Origin: Tetrastigma voinierianum
Taxonomy: Eukaryota; Streptophyta; Magnoliopsida; Vitales; Vitaceae
Length of the DNA: 64,000 bases
Assembly (NCBI GenBank): GCA_016808115.1
Contig: JAEQBH010000734.1
Span: forward strand, 496,001-560,000
Direction of reading: 5' to 3'
The notes below the pieces were generated by a model. The model did not search any database, had not been told where the DNA came from, and worked only from the letters and a program-made list of their open reading frames with translations. Below, one piece after another: positions 11,570-21,965 of the stretch. The position numbers and the translations under genes are program-made. Numbering within the stretch: position 1 is the stretch's first letter; each line of letters begins with the position of its first letter.

Positions 11570-12860
11570 CCGTGAGACCGAGACCCGCCGCACCGCACGA
11601 CGGTGAGGTGGTTGGGTTTCTTTGTTTTGTATAGTTACCGGCTTTATCCAGGCGCTGCGGTTTTAATTAGGATTTATGTATTAGCCGTAGTAGGCGGTGA
11701 TATTTTTTGTGTTTAGCTTTGTATGCATGTACTAGCCATTTTGACTATATCAAAGCTATTAGTATATATCACGTAGACTTTTGCATATCATGTTTATTTT
11801 CCATGTGTAAGTGATTTCTTTTCAATTGAACAGGTGATTACTCTGATTGGACAATTGAATTGCTTTTGTTGGAAAATTGAATCCTTGTTGTCACCTTTAT
11901 GTTAGAGAAAATTCCATGCTTGAATCGAGTTTTGGTGGAGTTCTGAGTTCCGACATGCTCGACTTAGAAAATTTCATAAGCTGAATTCCACACCTTTGAA
12001 CACCAGTTGTTTGATAAATTTGTGAATTTGTTTACTACTGCCTAAACACATAGCCCAGGCCTTAGGTATGTTGGCAACCTAGGATAGGTTTGTGTTACCC
12101 ATACTTGAAGATTGATGTTGTCTTCCAAAAAAGGAAAAAGAAAAGAAAAGCGAAAAGAAAAAGAAAAGAAAAGAAGAAAAATAAAAATAAAGTCGTGAAG
12201 TTTTGCCTTGAAACCCAGAGCATGGTCAGGGGGTGTATCGTAACCTTTAGAAACCCGATGCCCTAAGCCTTAATTGGTTGGGAGTCATCGATTTAGTGTT
12301 CGTTACATGGGTGGATAGGTAGAGTCTAACGAATTGTAGGTGCTTGATTTTCGAAGTCATTCGGAGTCCGGGGTGAAGCCTTTAGAGTTTGTGGTCAGTG
12401 ATCCTTTTGGCTTGATGCCCTAAACCTTAATTGGTTGGGAGTCATCGGTGAATCCCGTTACACGGACTTTGGTGCGATCGAATTTTAAGCATTGCATCCT
12501 ACGGTGTATTGAATAAAGAAAGAAATGCGTAACTATCTTATCTAGGTTGTTCAATGACAGGCCATGTCGGTCTTTAGGTTGGGGGGAGGGGACAAATTTT
12601 GCAATTTATTGGCGTAATCTAGTTATATAAAGAACCATTAGACTTAGGTGGAAATTCAAGTTGAGAATCATGGAACCAATATTGACCTAAAATTGTTCTT
12701 GTATGGTTTTGGCTCTTTCATATCAGTTTACAACTTTGATGTCAGTTTTTCAGTTTAAAGGAAATGTTTATATGTACATATACCTTTTTGAATCATAACC
12801 TTTTTGAAAATTACCACATGCATCTCCTTTTAGTTTTTCATTGCTAAGGGACTAGCAAAG
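11570..12860 (+). other. B1 conserved 3' noncoding region
   Basis: No coding frame survives, yet the region keeps the same landmarks in order as the equivalents in R1 (14845-16070), B2 (59861-61077) and R2 (47283-48500). These are a GGATTTATGTATTAGCC block, a hairpin with purine tract (12107-12195), a 34-bp motif present twice (12257-12290 and 12414-12447), and a TTAGACTTAGGTGGAAATTC block near 12630. Such conservation without an ORF suggests a role in RNA packaging, stability or priming. Confidence 0.65.
12107..12195 (+). other. Hairpin plus internal purine tract (B1)
   Basis: GAAGAT at 12107-12112 and GTCTTC at 12120-12125 can pair around a 7-base loop. An A/G-only run follows directly (AAAAAAGGAAAAAGAAAAG and on, to about 12183). 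The same hairpin and tract recur in all four elements of this group. A central polypurine tract or an RNA handle are possible roles; neither is shown. Confidence 0.6.
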
Positions 12861-12874
12861 TTTAGGTTGGGGTG
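12861..12874 (+). promoter_or_regulatory. B1 polypurine tract
   Basis: TTTAGGTTGGGGTG lies immediately before the 3' LTR start TGATTAATG. It is the expected plus-strand DNA primer. Equivalent G-rich tracts precede the 3' LTRs of B2 (61078-61091) and, in reverse, R1 and R2. Confidence 0.65.
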
Positions 12875-13601
12875 TGATTAATGCCCCCGAAAGTGCAATT
12901 TTGAACCTATATTAGATAGGTTTGGCAGGTTCTTTCTTGTGTTAATCATGTCATTTATACCCGATTAGAGTGTTGAGTCTTCTTAGTAGCACTTATGCCA
13001 TTTAGAGTATTTTTTGGCTGTTTTGCGGGTTTTGCGCACTTTAGAGTTCAATATCGGGATGTATGATGAATCATGAAGTTTGAACTCAAGTGTGGAAACC
13101 ATCGTGTGAATCAATGTGAAAACTGAAGGCAAAGTGAAGAAAAATTGATACAGTAGAAGACAGGAGGCAAAGCGTGAATCATTTAACCGATTTCGCTAAG
13201 CACAAGAATTTATTTGGGATTATGAAAGAATTTGAGTTTAAGCGAAAGTTCGCAAGTTCAGCGAGGGTAATGGATTTTCTCTAGACACCGGGGTTTTAAG
13301 CAGGCCTTATTCCTAGCGAGGCCCGCTGATTTCGCTACTCACGAAAATTTATTAGTGCGAAATTTCGCCTATGCGCCCGAATTTAAGCTAGCTAATGAAT
13401 GCCAACTTCATGAAATTTTCTATTTTAAGCTATGTATGGTGATTTAGCTACCCTAGCGAAATTCTTGATCTAACGAAATTCAACACCTCGTCATGTTTTT
13501 GTAATTAATGCCAGCGAGCTTCAAATTTGGTTGTATTACTCTCTTGTCCTTTAACTTAGCCAAATTGTTAAATTTTTGGTATTTTCATGTATTGAGGTGG
13601 C

Positions 13602-13609
13602 TATATAAA
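13602..13609 (+). promoter_or_regulatory. TATA box in B1 3' LTR
   Basis: TATATAAA in the context GGTGGCTATATAAACCC. It lies 93 bp upstream of the AATAAA at 13695. The equivalent position is also a TATA motif in B2's 3' LTR (61820-61827) and in both R1 LTRs (minus strand), so it is the likely U3 core promoter. Confidence 0.65.
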
Positions 13610-13694
13610 CCCTCTGCTTTTGTGATCAATATGAGAATTTTTGGGAAACTTGACAATTTGGGGGAGAGAAGAATTTGTAAGTTTTCATTTTGTA

Positions 13695-13700
13695 AATAAA
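13695..13700 (+). promoter_or_regulatory. AATAAA polyadenylation signal in B1 3' LTR
   Basis: AATAAA within GTAAATAAAGTCTCG, conserved in the B1 5' LTR (5582), B2 3' LTR (61908) and reversed in R1 (4340). The spacing to the TATA box limits the R region to a short interval around 13630-13720. Confidence 0.6.
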
Positions 13701-14511
13701 GTCTCGTATTTTTAGTTGGGGTTTATTTTCTCCCTTCTCTCTCCTCTTTCCCTTATTTTCTCGGCGACTGAGCACCCCCCTCTTGGGGATGTGACTCGAG
13801 AGATGCTTAGCTAAGCCTCCTTTCTTTGAAGAGGAAGGAAGATTTAGCTTGGTTGTGGGGCATATGCATGTTGTCCTCTTGTCTTGAAAGTCCCACATGT
13901 CTTGTATTTATGGCCCTCATCTTCTCAAATTAGGGTTGAATGGCTTTGAATGTTATTGGTTGGCGATACTCTCATGCTTTGAGATACGATGCATACTTAT
14001 TGCTAGATGCCGCGTGGTTCGATAGATGGTCTTCTGAGCCTACGAAATGATATTTTTAATCTTTGAGGTTTCAAACTAAAAAGAGGCCGTATCACGCACA
14101 CTACTGTGACTCAAATAGGAGTTGTTGTTAAGGTGGGTTTGCTAGTTAAACATAGATCCGGTTATCTTAGGGGGTATGGGTTGCTTGTCATAACACGAGG
14201 ATAAAAGCAGGGGACCTTGTTTATTAATTTACCAAGTTAGTGACCTAAATCTTCAAAGTTAATTTTTTTCACACTTCGCTTTCCAGTTTTACAATTTCTC
14301 GATTTCAACCTACTTCCGTTTTAAACAAATCCAAAAATCCCGAATAGAAAACCTTACCTTTTTACACTCATGCGTATCATTCTTAGGATGAAAACCCATC
14401 CCCGTGTTCGACCCTAGACATTTATCTTGCGAGTAGCTTGACTACGACGATGGTAAGACAGAGTGTATATAAATTTTGTTGATTTTGGCTCGACCTCTTG
14501 TGTGCGTATCA

Positions 14512-14844
14512 TTAGCGAAAATTCTTGGTTTCTTGATTTTCCTTCTTTGTGCCTCCACATCCTTCCTCTTTGCATCGATTTTCTTATTTGCCTTCGATTT
14601 TTCATTGATTCTTGGACTAGTTGATGGCTGACACTTGAGTTCAAACTTCATGATTCATCATACATCGATATTGAACTTCTAAAGTGCGAAGCACAACGAC
14701 CCGAAAAAATACTCCAAATGGCATAAGTGCTCACCCAAGAGACTTAGACACTTCAGGTGGTATAAATGACATGATTAATCGCAAAAAAACACTCAAAACC
14801 TATCTAATATGAGGTTCAAAAATTGCACTTTTGGGCACTAATCA
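14512..14844 (-). mobile_element. R1 3' LTR, part 2
   Basis: Reverse complement of the first 333 bp of a family-B LTR. It ends at 14844 with TAATCA, the reverse of TGATTA. It starts exactly at the B1 3' LTR border, at the point of the LTR where part 1 (3547-4808) stopped, which shows that B1 integrated here. The open frames at 14414-14651 are chance. Confidence 0.8.
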
Positions 14845-16074
14845 CCCCCAGCCAAAGCGTTGCTAGTCATAGCGATAAAACTAAAGATGCATGTGGTGAT
14901 TTTCAAAAAGTTAATGGGTTTATGTACATATCGCAAGGACCTTAAAAGCGAAAAATGGACACGAGTTTGGCAGGCAGCAGAAGAGCGAAGCCATACAAGA
15001 ACAATTTTAAGTCGATATTAGTTCCATGATTCTCAACTTGAATTTCCACCTAAGTCTAATGGTTCTTTATATAACGGATGCATGATAAATTGTAAATTTG
15101 TCCCTCCACTGACTATGTAGCGTGGCCTTAAGGTACATTTAAACTGACCTAGATAAGGATCAGTTCACATACTTCTTTCAACATTCAACTACCTTTGACA
15201 GGATGCAATGCTTAAAATTCGGCTTCACCAAAGTCCGTGTAGCGAGGATTCTGGAGTGACTCGACCAATTAAGGTTTAGGGCATCGAAGCGAAAGGATCG
15301 ACCTGAGCTGCGAGGCTTCACCGGGACTAGAATGACTTGAAAATCAAGCACCTACAATTTGTTAGACTCTACCTATCCACCCATGTAGCAGACACTAAAT
15401 CGATGACTCCCGACCAATTAAGGCTTAGGGCATCGGGCTTAATTTGTCGCCATACACCCACTGGGGTGTGCAGTTGTGAAAACTTCACGACTTTATTTTC
15501 CTTTTCCTTCTTTTTTTTCTTTTCTTTTTTTCTCTTTTCTTTTTCGTTTTTTGGGGAAGACTACATTGGTCTTCGTCTGGAGCAACACAAACCTATCCTA
15601 GGTTCTTGACATACCTAGGCGCTGTCTGAAGTGAAGGAAGTAACTAAATTTGACTATTGAGCAATCCACGGGTGTGCGATGTGTGGGAATTAGCCTTCAA
15701 GGAGAAATTTTCTAAGTTGAGCGTACTAGAACTCCAAGCGGCAAAAATTAATTCAAACATGGAATTCGTTACGCATAAGGTAATGGCTTAATTGATTCAA
15801 TTTCCCGACAAAAACAATTCAATTTATCCCGATTGTAGCAATTGAATTGTTCGATTAGAAAGAAAAACAAATATACATGGTAAAGGCACAAAACATGAGT
15901 ATGCAAAAGTTTGTATATATATATCTTGAATAGCTTTTGATATATTGAAATGGCTAATACATGCATACCAAAGCTAAACATACAAACATATCGCACCCTC
16001 TTATGGCTAATACGTAAATCTAAACAAAATTGGTAAATTTGATAAAGTTGGTAACTATAAAATCATAAAAGAAA
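14845..16074 (-). other. R1 conserved 3' noncoding region
   Basis: Reverse-strand equivalent of 11570-12870. It has a reversed polypurine tract (CCCCCA at 14845), reversed duplicated motifs near 15250 and 15400, a pyrimidine tract at 15495-15552, and the hairpin GAAGAC/GGTCTTC at 15556-15574. It carries no coding relic. Confidence 0.65.
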
Positions 16075-16257
16075 CTAACCACCCTCAGCATTTGTGGTGG
16101 TGGTGGTCTAGTACACTCTCTTCTTGATCTGACACATCCAAGAGGCTCTTTGCCAACACATCTAATAATACTTAGAAATTATTAAAATTGACTAAATTAA
16201 AAACAAGTAAAAATTGTTGAGGCGCAATTCGGTTTAGAAAACAAATTGATTCAAATC
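16075..16257 (-). pseudogene. Truncated 3' end of the extra ORF (R1)
   Basis: On the minus strand a piece with an LLDVSDQEES-like run followed by several histidines resembles the C-terminus of the GC-rich ORF in B2 (59780-59855, where CACCACCACCACC follows a SLDV segment). The other roughly 1.9 kb of that ORF is missing. R1 is therefore an internal deletion derivative with the junction near 16160-16250. Confidence 0.5.
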
Positions 16258-17130
16258 TCAGAAATTGCCAGGAGAATTCGGAGAATGATCTCCTCCAACC
16301 GGCGGTGGCTTTGGTGACTCCATGGTGTTGGACTTCCCATTGGTGACTTGGTCCTCACTGATGGATTTTGAATTGATCAAGTGCCCTACAGTGGCTATTG
16401 ATGGCAATACCACAACACCTGCTTCACCTGGGTTGGCTATATCCTGTAGTTCTTGGTCATTCGGCTTCTGCATCTGACACGAGCACACATCATTAGTCAC
16501 TTGATTTTGATTTCCATTAATTTGTGCTTGTTCGAGTGAAATATATTCAGTTCAATGTCATAATACCAAATGTAAGTTCTGTGACTCCATTTAAACGGTG
16601 ATGAGATTGCATTGGCAGTGGCCAGAAATGGTCTTCCTAGGATGATTGGCACATGATTGGGTTCATTTGCAATTGGCTCGATGTCGAGCACTACAAAATC
16701 TAATGGGTAGTAGAATTTGTCTATTTTCACGAGAGACATCCTCCAAAAACATCCCTTAGGGATTTTCAGCGTCATCGGCGATGAGAGTGTGATGTTGGTA
16801 GGTTAAGTTCACCTAGACCTAAGCGCTTGTATCTTTTGAATCACGACATTAGATTCACCAGCAGCTCACAAATCGAAGCAATGGTTGTCTATGCACTTCC
16901 CACCCATTGACTGAAATTGTGGGAGATCACGGATCCTTGTATTTGGCAGGGTATTTGCTATAGTTATTGCCGAGCTTGTTCGGTGAAATGCCTTCTTCAT
17001 TTTCATCCCTTCTTGATTGTACAAAGATCTTTCAAAATTTTGCATAGCAGGGACTTGTTTAATTATGTCAGCCAGAGGTATGTTAGCATGCATAGGACCT
17101 ACAAATGCACGCTTTGAGATGCCTTCTTAC
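16258..17130 (-). pseudogene. Aspartic protease relic with C-terminal tail (R1)
   Basis: Minus strand. The best open part (16497-16775) reads LVKIDKFYYPLDFVVLDIEP and then NHVPIILGRPFLATANAI, the conserved C-terminal half of the plant Ty3 Gag-protease. It runs on with ELNIFHSNKHKLMEIKIK and an 80-residue tail to a stop at 16258, which may be the natural end of the polyprotein. The catalytic DLGAS region near 16850-16880 is corrupted. Upstream pieces around 16866-17093 read IPLADIIKQVPAMQNFERSL. Confidence 0.7.
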
Positions 17131-18990
17131 CTCTAAGTGCTTGTGGAAATGGAGGTGGTATCTTTGTATTTCATTGAATCCTCACTTGGAGAATATGCTC
17201 TATTGCAATTCTTCTCCTTGATTGGATTCTTCAGCAGGCTTTGCATGGGTTGATCCAACCTCTTTTCCACTTCTTAGGGTAATTATGGCCTTAACCTCAT
17301 CCATTCCGGTGTTGGATGATCACTGCCTCATGGATTCCCTTTGGTTGGAAGTGTTTGGTGAGCCTCCTTTCTCTTATACCTCCTAGCAACTTGTTGATCT
17401 TGAGGTGAATTGAATCTGCATGGGTTGTCAATTTTCACGGTTGAGATTGCTCTCAAGCCCGTCCTATTCTCTTATTAGGTGTACTTTCTCACGATGTCGA
17501 TCCCCTTTGTGCGGTTGCACGTTGGTTCCTTTTGTTCTCGGCTCAAAATTTTCACCACCTTTTCGAATTCAATATGAAGCGTTCCACAGGAGGATGAGGA
17601 TGGTGGTGGTTGTAATTGAAATTGGGAGACAGCGCTGGTTTAGCACTGGGGGTATAGGTGGGGAGTGGGCTTCCAGGAACGGTTAGGGTGATTCCTCCAA
17701 TTGGAATTGTAGGTATTTCCATATGGGGCATCTATGGATGGTTTATTTTGATTTATGGCATGAGCTTGATCTGGACAGTGCTCCTCAGGGTAATTATTTG
17801 ACTGAAAATTGAAGCAAGAAAATTGGGATGAAGATAACTCATTTATTGTTTGTATTTCATCTTTGACTCATTTCGAGATCATCCCGAACTTTGAGTTCGT
17901 GATCAATTTTGCTTTCATCCACATGTCTTGAAAATCGTACTTGTCTCCCCTTGGGTGGTTTCAATGGCCCCGATCTTTTTCCAACTCCTAGGACTAGGTT
18001 CATCCCGAAACTTTGGGTTTTCAGCTACATAATTCAAAAAATCCATAGCTTCATCGGGATGTTACTCGAAAAGTTTACCGCTTTGTAGTTTCGATGATTG
18101 TTTAAGTAGCGGGGAGACAGTACCACGCCATAGAAATTAGTTTCACCGACATCAGTATCAAACCCGTGATGTGGACCAGAGGCGATGGTTTCCATAAATC
18201 TCTCCCAAACCTTTGGTAAAATCTCTCACCGTCCTGAAATTTTGCAAAGTGCCTTGGTTGTCTTTTCAAATTATTAGTCTTATGAGCCTTTGAAGAACTT
18301 CTTAGGGAATTCACACTTTACTTATTTCATTGATTTCTAATGGTTCAGGCACCGGTGGGTTTAGCCAAATCTTGGCCTTGTCCTTTAGAGATTCGATGGA
18401 AATGCTTTATTTAAGCGAATCCATGCTCCAATGTTTCCTTCCTTAAAAGTGAGTCTGAGCCTCCTCGAAAATCCTAATAATATGAGTGTATGGATTTAGT
18501 TTCCATCACCGTGATATGTGGGAGTAGAATTTACAAAATGTGGCCTCCACTGCTGCTCTTGTGGGAGGAATGTCTACAGGGATGGGGCGCCCAACTCTAG
18601 GAGGTGGATGTGATCCCTCATGGTTCTATAGGTTGTTGGATTCATTGGGGTTCAGATTTGACTGTTGTTTTTCAAGTGGTGGATCCATGGTATCGGTGTG
18701 TTGCAACGGCTTCATGGCCCAGGTCGAGGTTATTATCTTGATTCTATGCAGTCTTCTGAAGTTCTCTGTCCCTGACCTTGCATACATCGCATTACACAAG
18801 TGAGACCACAACGAAACAAAGCGACTTAGGTTAGGGTTCATTTAAAATAAAAATGTTGTATAAATAAAAAAAACAACGGTGAGATTCTTTGCCAGAAGTG
18901 ATGAAAACTTACCAGTTCTATGGCGAGTTACAAGAGTTAAAAGATTACCTTCACTTGTGATGTTGATCACGAGTACATGACTTATCATTC
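17131..18990 (-). pseudogene. gag: Retrotransposon gag relic (R1)
   Basis: Minus strand, split over all frames. Recognisable pieces include the proline-rich IPPPFP linker near 17130-17170, an NAPYGNTYN-like segment near 17710-17740, and FLKKFF/KAHKTNNLKRQ followed by GERFYQ near 18200-18310, with the N-terminal region near 18560-18620. Several positive-strand frames here (for example 17420-17686 and 18540-18803) are antisense shadows. Confidence 0.65.
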
Positions 18991-19006
18991 GTGGTTGGCA
19001 CCACCA

Positions 19007-19020
19007 TCCGTACGGCGCCA
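19007..19020 (-). promoter_or_regulatory. R1 primer-binding site, partial (tRNA-Asp)
   Basis: TCCGTACGGCGCCA is the reverse of TGGCGCCGTACGGA, two bases from the LTR border at 19023. The first eight bases match the tRNA-Asp primer site and the rest is altered. Confidence 0.65.
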
Positions 19021-19022
19021 TT

Positions 19023-20658
19023 TGATTCGTGCCACGGTAGGTTGGTAAAATCAACTAAATTTATATACACCTAAGTTCATCTGGCTAGTAGTCGACCCTC
19101 TTTGCGATATGGTAGTCTAGAGATTCGAACACGGGGATGGGTTTTCATCCGAAGAATGATATATGAGTGTAAAAGGTAAAGGCTTTCTATTTGGACTTTT
19201 TGGTTTGCTTAGCAGTTGATGGGTTGAAAGCGAAATTGTAAAAGCGAAGTGAAGTGTGAAAAAAATTCTTTGATTTAGGTCACTAACTTGGTAGAAATTC
19301 ACGGCAAACAAAGTGTCCTCGGGTTTCTCTCGAGTTATGACAAGCAACCTATGGTCACAGCACTTAGGATCTATGTTTAACCTGGCAGGCTACTAACAAC
19401 AGCTCTATTTGAGTCAGCACGGGTGGCATCTGGTATGGCCCTTTTTAGGTTGAAACCACAGCATTAAATATCATTTCGAGAGAATTTAATGAGACCATCC
19501 CAATGAACCACGGTGCATCTGCTTGATAAGTATGCATTGTGTCCTAAAAACATGGAAGTATTAAGCCCGATCAAATACTTGTTGAAAACTATTGACACTA
19601 ATTTGAAGATGAGGACCATAAATACAAGCCTGTGGGCTTTGAGTCTGAGAGGACAACATGCATATGCCCCCTGCAAACCAAGTAGCTTCCTTCCTCTTCA
19701 AAGAAAGGAAGCAGACATCTTGAGTTGTCATCCTCGAGAGGGTGTTTGGCAACTAGAAAGTAAAGCGAAAGGAGAGAAGAGAGGAAAATAAAACCACAAC
19801 TAAATCTGAGACTTGTTACAAAATGAAAACTTACAATTCTTCTCCCCAAAGGTGTTGCTCCCAAAATTCTCTCTTTAATACAAGAGAGAGGGGTTTATAT
19901 GGGCCACCCTCTCGATACATGTATGTTTTGCTGTAGCATCAGCATGGAGGGCGGAGGCGGAGGAGGAGGAGGAAGCCCCAAAAGCCTACAAATTTGGCTA
20001 AGTTAAAGGGCTGAAGGAGTAATACACGAATTTGGGTGGGTTGCATTAAATACAAAAACATGACGAGGCGTGAATTTATTTGGGAGTGAAGATTTCTCTA
20101 GGTAGCGAAATCCTGAGGCATGTGAAAATAGGAAATTTCGCTAGGCTTGGCAATTTCGCTAGCTAAGCGAAATTTCGCTAACAAGCGAAATTTTAGGTAG
20201 TCTTTCAAAATCAGTGAAATTTCGCTAGGAGCGGTGCCTAAGCGAAACCACAGTGTCTGCGAAAATCCACGATTTATTTGAACTTGAAATTTTATTTAAG
20301 CACAAATTTGTAATCGGTAAATTTTTGCGGAAGCAACGAAATTGCTGGTTTGCTAATTTTCAGCTGCTTTGCCTAAATGTCTTCTCTTGCATCAAATTTT
20401 CTTAAGCTGTAGTTTTTATTGATTCTTGGGGTGTGATGCAGTGACCACTTGATTGTTTCCGTGGTTATTATTATAAGTCTGTGTGAACTTCTAAAGTGCG
20501 AAAAAACACATAAAACAGCGAAAATAGTATCTAAATGGCATAAGTGCTACTAAGAAGACTTGAACACTTCAATTGTTATAAATGACGATTAATGCGCAAA
20601 AAAGCACTCAAAACCTATCTAATATAGGGTTGAAATTGCACTTTTGAACCTTTAATCA
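19023..20658 (-). mobile_element. R1 5' LTR
   Basis: Complete reverse-oriented family-B LTR of 1,636 bp, from TGATTCGTGCC (19023) to TTTAATCA (20658). It has a reversed TATA at 19894-19900 (TTTATAT in GGGGTTTATATGGGCC) and the best-preserved GCGAAATTTCGC palindromes (20130-20230). The family-A LTR resumes directly after its end. Confidence 0.82.
20130..20232. repeat. GCGAAATTTCGC palindrome cluster in the LTR
   Basis: AGCGAAATTTCGCT at 20166-20179 is a perfect 14-base palindrome, flanked within 70 bp by several half or full copies (AATTTCGCTAG, AAGCGAAATTTT). Similar clusters lie in every LTR of this group (4600-4740, 13180-13480, 46800-46990, 53250-53540, 61410-61690). Confidence 0.75.
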
Positions 20659-21107
20659 TGATAGCTTTATTTCGATGTTCTCTTTATATATAAGCTGATA
20701 AATCTAAATTTTGTCATTTCATTATTTAGGTGATTATTCATTTGTTATTCATTCATATTATTTTTTGGTTTTAATTATTTCAAGGCTTTTCTGTTGATTA
20801 AATTATCTAATGCCTGATCCAAATGTATAGAACTTGGTAGTTGGGGTAGTTGATTTAAAATTCTTGAGATCTCTATGGGATCAATATCTGGACTTAAATC
20901 GATTTACTACTTGTTAGACTGTGCACTTGCGGCTACTGGTGGATCAATAATAGAACCTGATGATTTACTCTTAATAAAAATGCTCTTAATGAATACAATA
21001 GTTATATAGCACAAAATACAAGTTGATTGGCATTATTGCCGGGGATTAGACAATAGTCCTTTGGTAATAGTGTCATAAATTTGTATATGTCTTTTGGTCC
21101 GTTAACA
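20659..21107 (+). mobile_element. Family-A solo LTR, right part
   Basis: Continues the LTR begun at 1453. The block with GACTGTGCACTTGC at 20917-20930 matches 32450-32463. It contains one primer-site-like unit, TGGCATTATTGCCGGGGA at 21028-21045, whereas the paired LTRs have three. It ends GTTAACA, followed by the TGCAC duplication. Confidence 0.8.
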
Positions 21108-21112
21108 TGCAC
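21108..21112. repeat. Target-site duplication TGCAC, right copy
   Basis: Partner of 1448-1452. It marks the end of the family-A solo LTR and the return to copia LTR sequence. Confidence 0.85.
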
Positions 21113-21390
21113 CAATGCATTCACCTTACATAGATTCCTAAGCTATCAAAATCTTCACTTGATGCTTGAGCTTGGAATCTTGGTTACTTGTATTCTTGGT
21201 TCTTTGACTTGAGTGAACTTCACTTCTAAGAGCTTGATCAACTACATCATTGTCATCTTTATCTTGTATTATCTTCATTTGATGCTTGATCTATTTCAAC
21301 CTATCACTCAACTCATCTATAACCATTACTAAGCAATAACCTTGGTTTGTTATAATCAAAACCTCAACTAGAGGTACCCTTGGGCTAACA
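21113..21390 (-). mobile_element. Copia 3' LTR, proximal part
   Basis: Minus-strand start of the LTR: TGTTAGCCCAAGGGTACCTC reads backward from 21390. It continues the LTR at 249-1452. The plus-strand text around it (GGCTAACAATCTCCCC) is the familiar reversed SIRE/copia LTR-polypurine junction. Confidence 0.75.
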
Positions 21391-21406
21391 ATCTCCCCTT
21401 TTTTTA
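21391..21406 (-). promoter_or_regulatory. Copia polypurine tract
   Basis: On the minus strand, AAAAAAAAGGGGAGAT directly precedes the LTR start TGTTAG. This is the typical copia plus-strand primer and fixes the element's orientation. Confidence 0.75.
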
Positions 21407-21965
21407 TTATGACAAACCTTGGTTATCTAGGATGATTAAATCTAAGCCCTTAAACCCGATAATTACAAAAATAATTTTAATATAAACTTTAACCAATTTA
21501 AAACACATTACAATTTTACATTAACCTTGATACATATCATGTTCTTTTAACATAACTCCTAGTCTCCATTTTCTCCTTTGGAAACATGAAAGAAACGCAT
21601 GTTTCTTTAGACATAAAGTATCCTCCCCCTTTGAAAGTACGATTAAGTAAGGGTTAAGGGTAGAAATTAAGCCTGAAATAATTTTCCAAACAATATTTTG
21701 CTCAAGTCATTCGCAATTTCACAAAAATGTTTGACAATTGTGCATTATCTCTAGGCCAATGATATCAAATCCCTATATTTAGTTTGATCAAAGGGCTTAC
21801 CTTTCTATAATCCATTATCAAGCTTGATGGATGAGCCCTCATTTTTCTTCGTTTGATCCTATAAGAAAATTAAGAAGTTTTGGGTACGTCTTTTGAGTCC
21901 TTGGTGATTAGTGACCATTGATTTTCGCCATTGACTTAGGTTGAGACCTTTTGGGATCCATTCTT
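21407..21965 (-). other. Copia internal 3' region without polymerase
   Basis: About 560 bp, AT-rich, with no open frame, between the Gag zinc-knuckle relic and the polypurine tract. In an autonomous copia element the protease, integrase, reverse transcriptase and RNase H (over 3 kb) would lie here. The element either lost pol by deletion or belonged to a gag-only type. The only other feature is a GGGGGAGGA purine run near 21622-21631 (minus strand). Confidence 0.6.

Larger units (their letters stand above)
4809..14511 (+). mobile_element. Element B1: non-autonomous Ty3 retrotransposon with both LTRs
   Basis: About 9.7 kb in forward orientation. The order is 5' LTR, degraded tRNA-Asp primer site, gag relic, protease relic, AT-rich spacer, GC-rich ORF relic, conserved 3' noncoding region, polypurine tract, 3' LTR. 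No reverse transcriptase, RNase H or integrase is recognisable, and the 350-bp gap after protease leaves no room for them. It lies inside the 3' LTR of R1. TTAG borders both sides (4805-4808 and 14512-14515), a partial match to a 5-bp target duplication. Confidence 0.8.
12875..14511 (+). mobile_element. B1 3' LTR
   Basis: TGATTAATGCCC...GTGCGTATCA, about 1.64 kb. It has a good TATATAAA and AATAAA pair and degenerate GCGAAATTTCGC palindromes at about 13180-13480. It abuts R1's LTR directly at 14512, where sequence homologous to the R1 LTR resumes in the opposite orientation. Confidence 0.82.
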
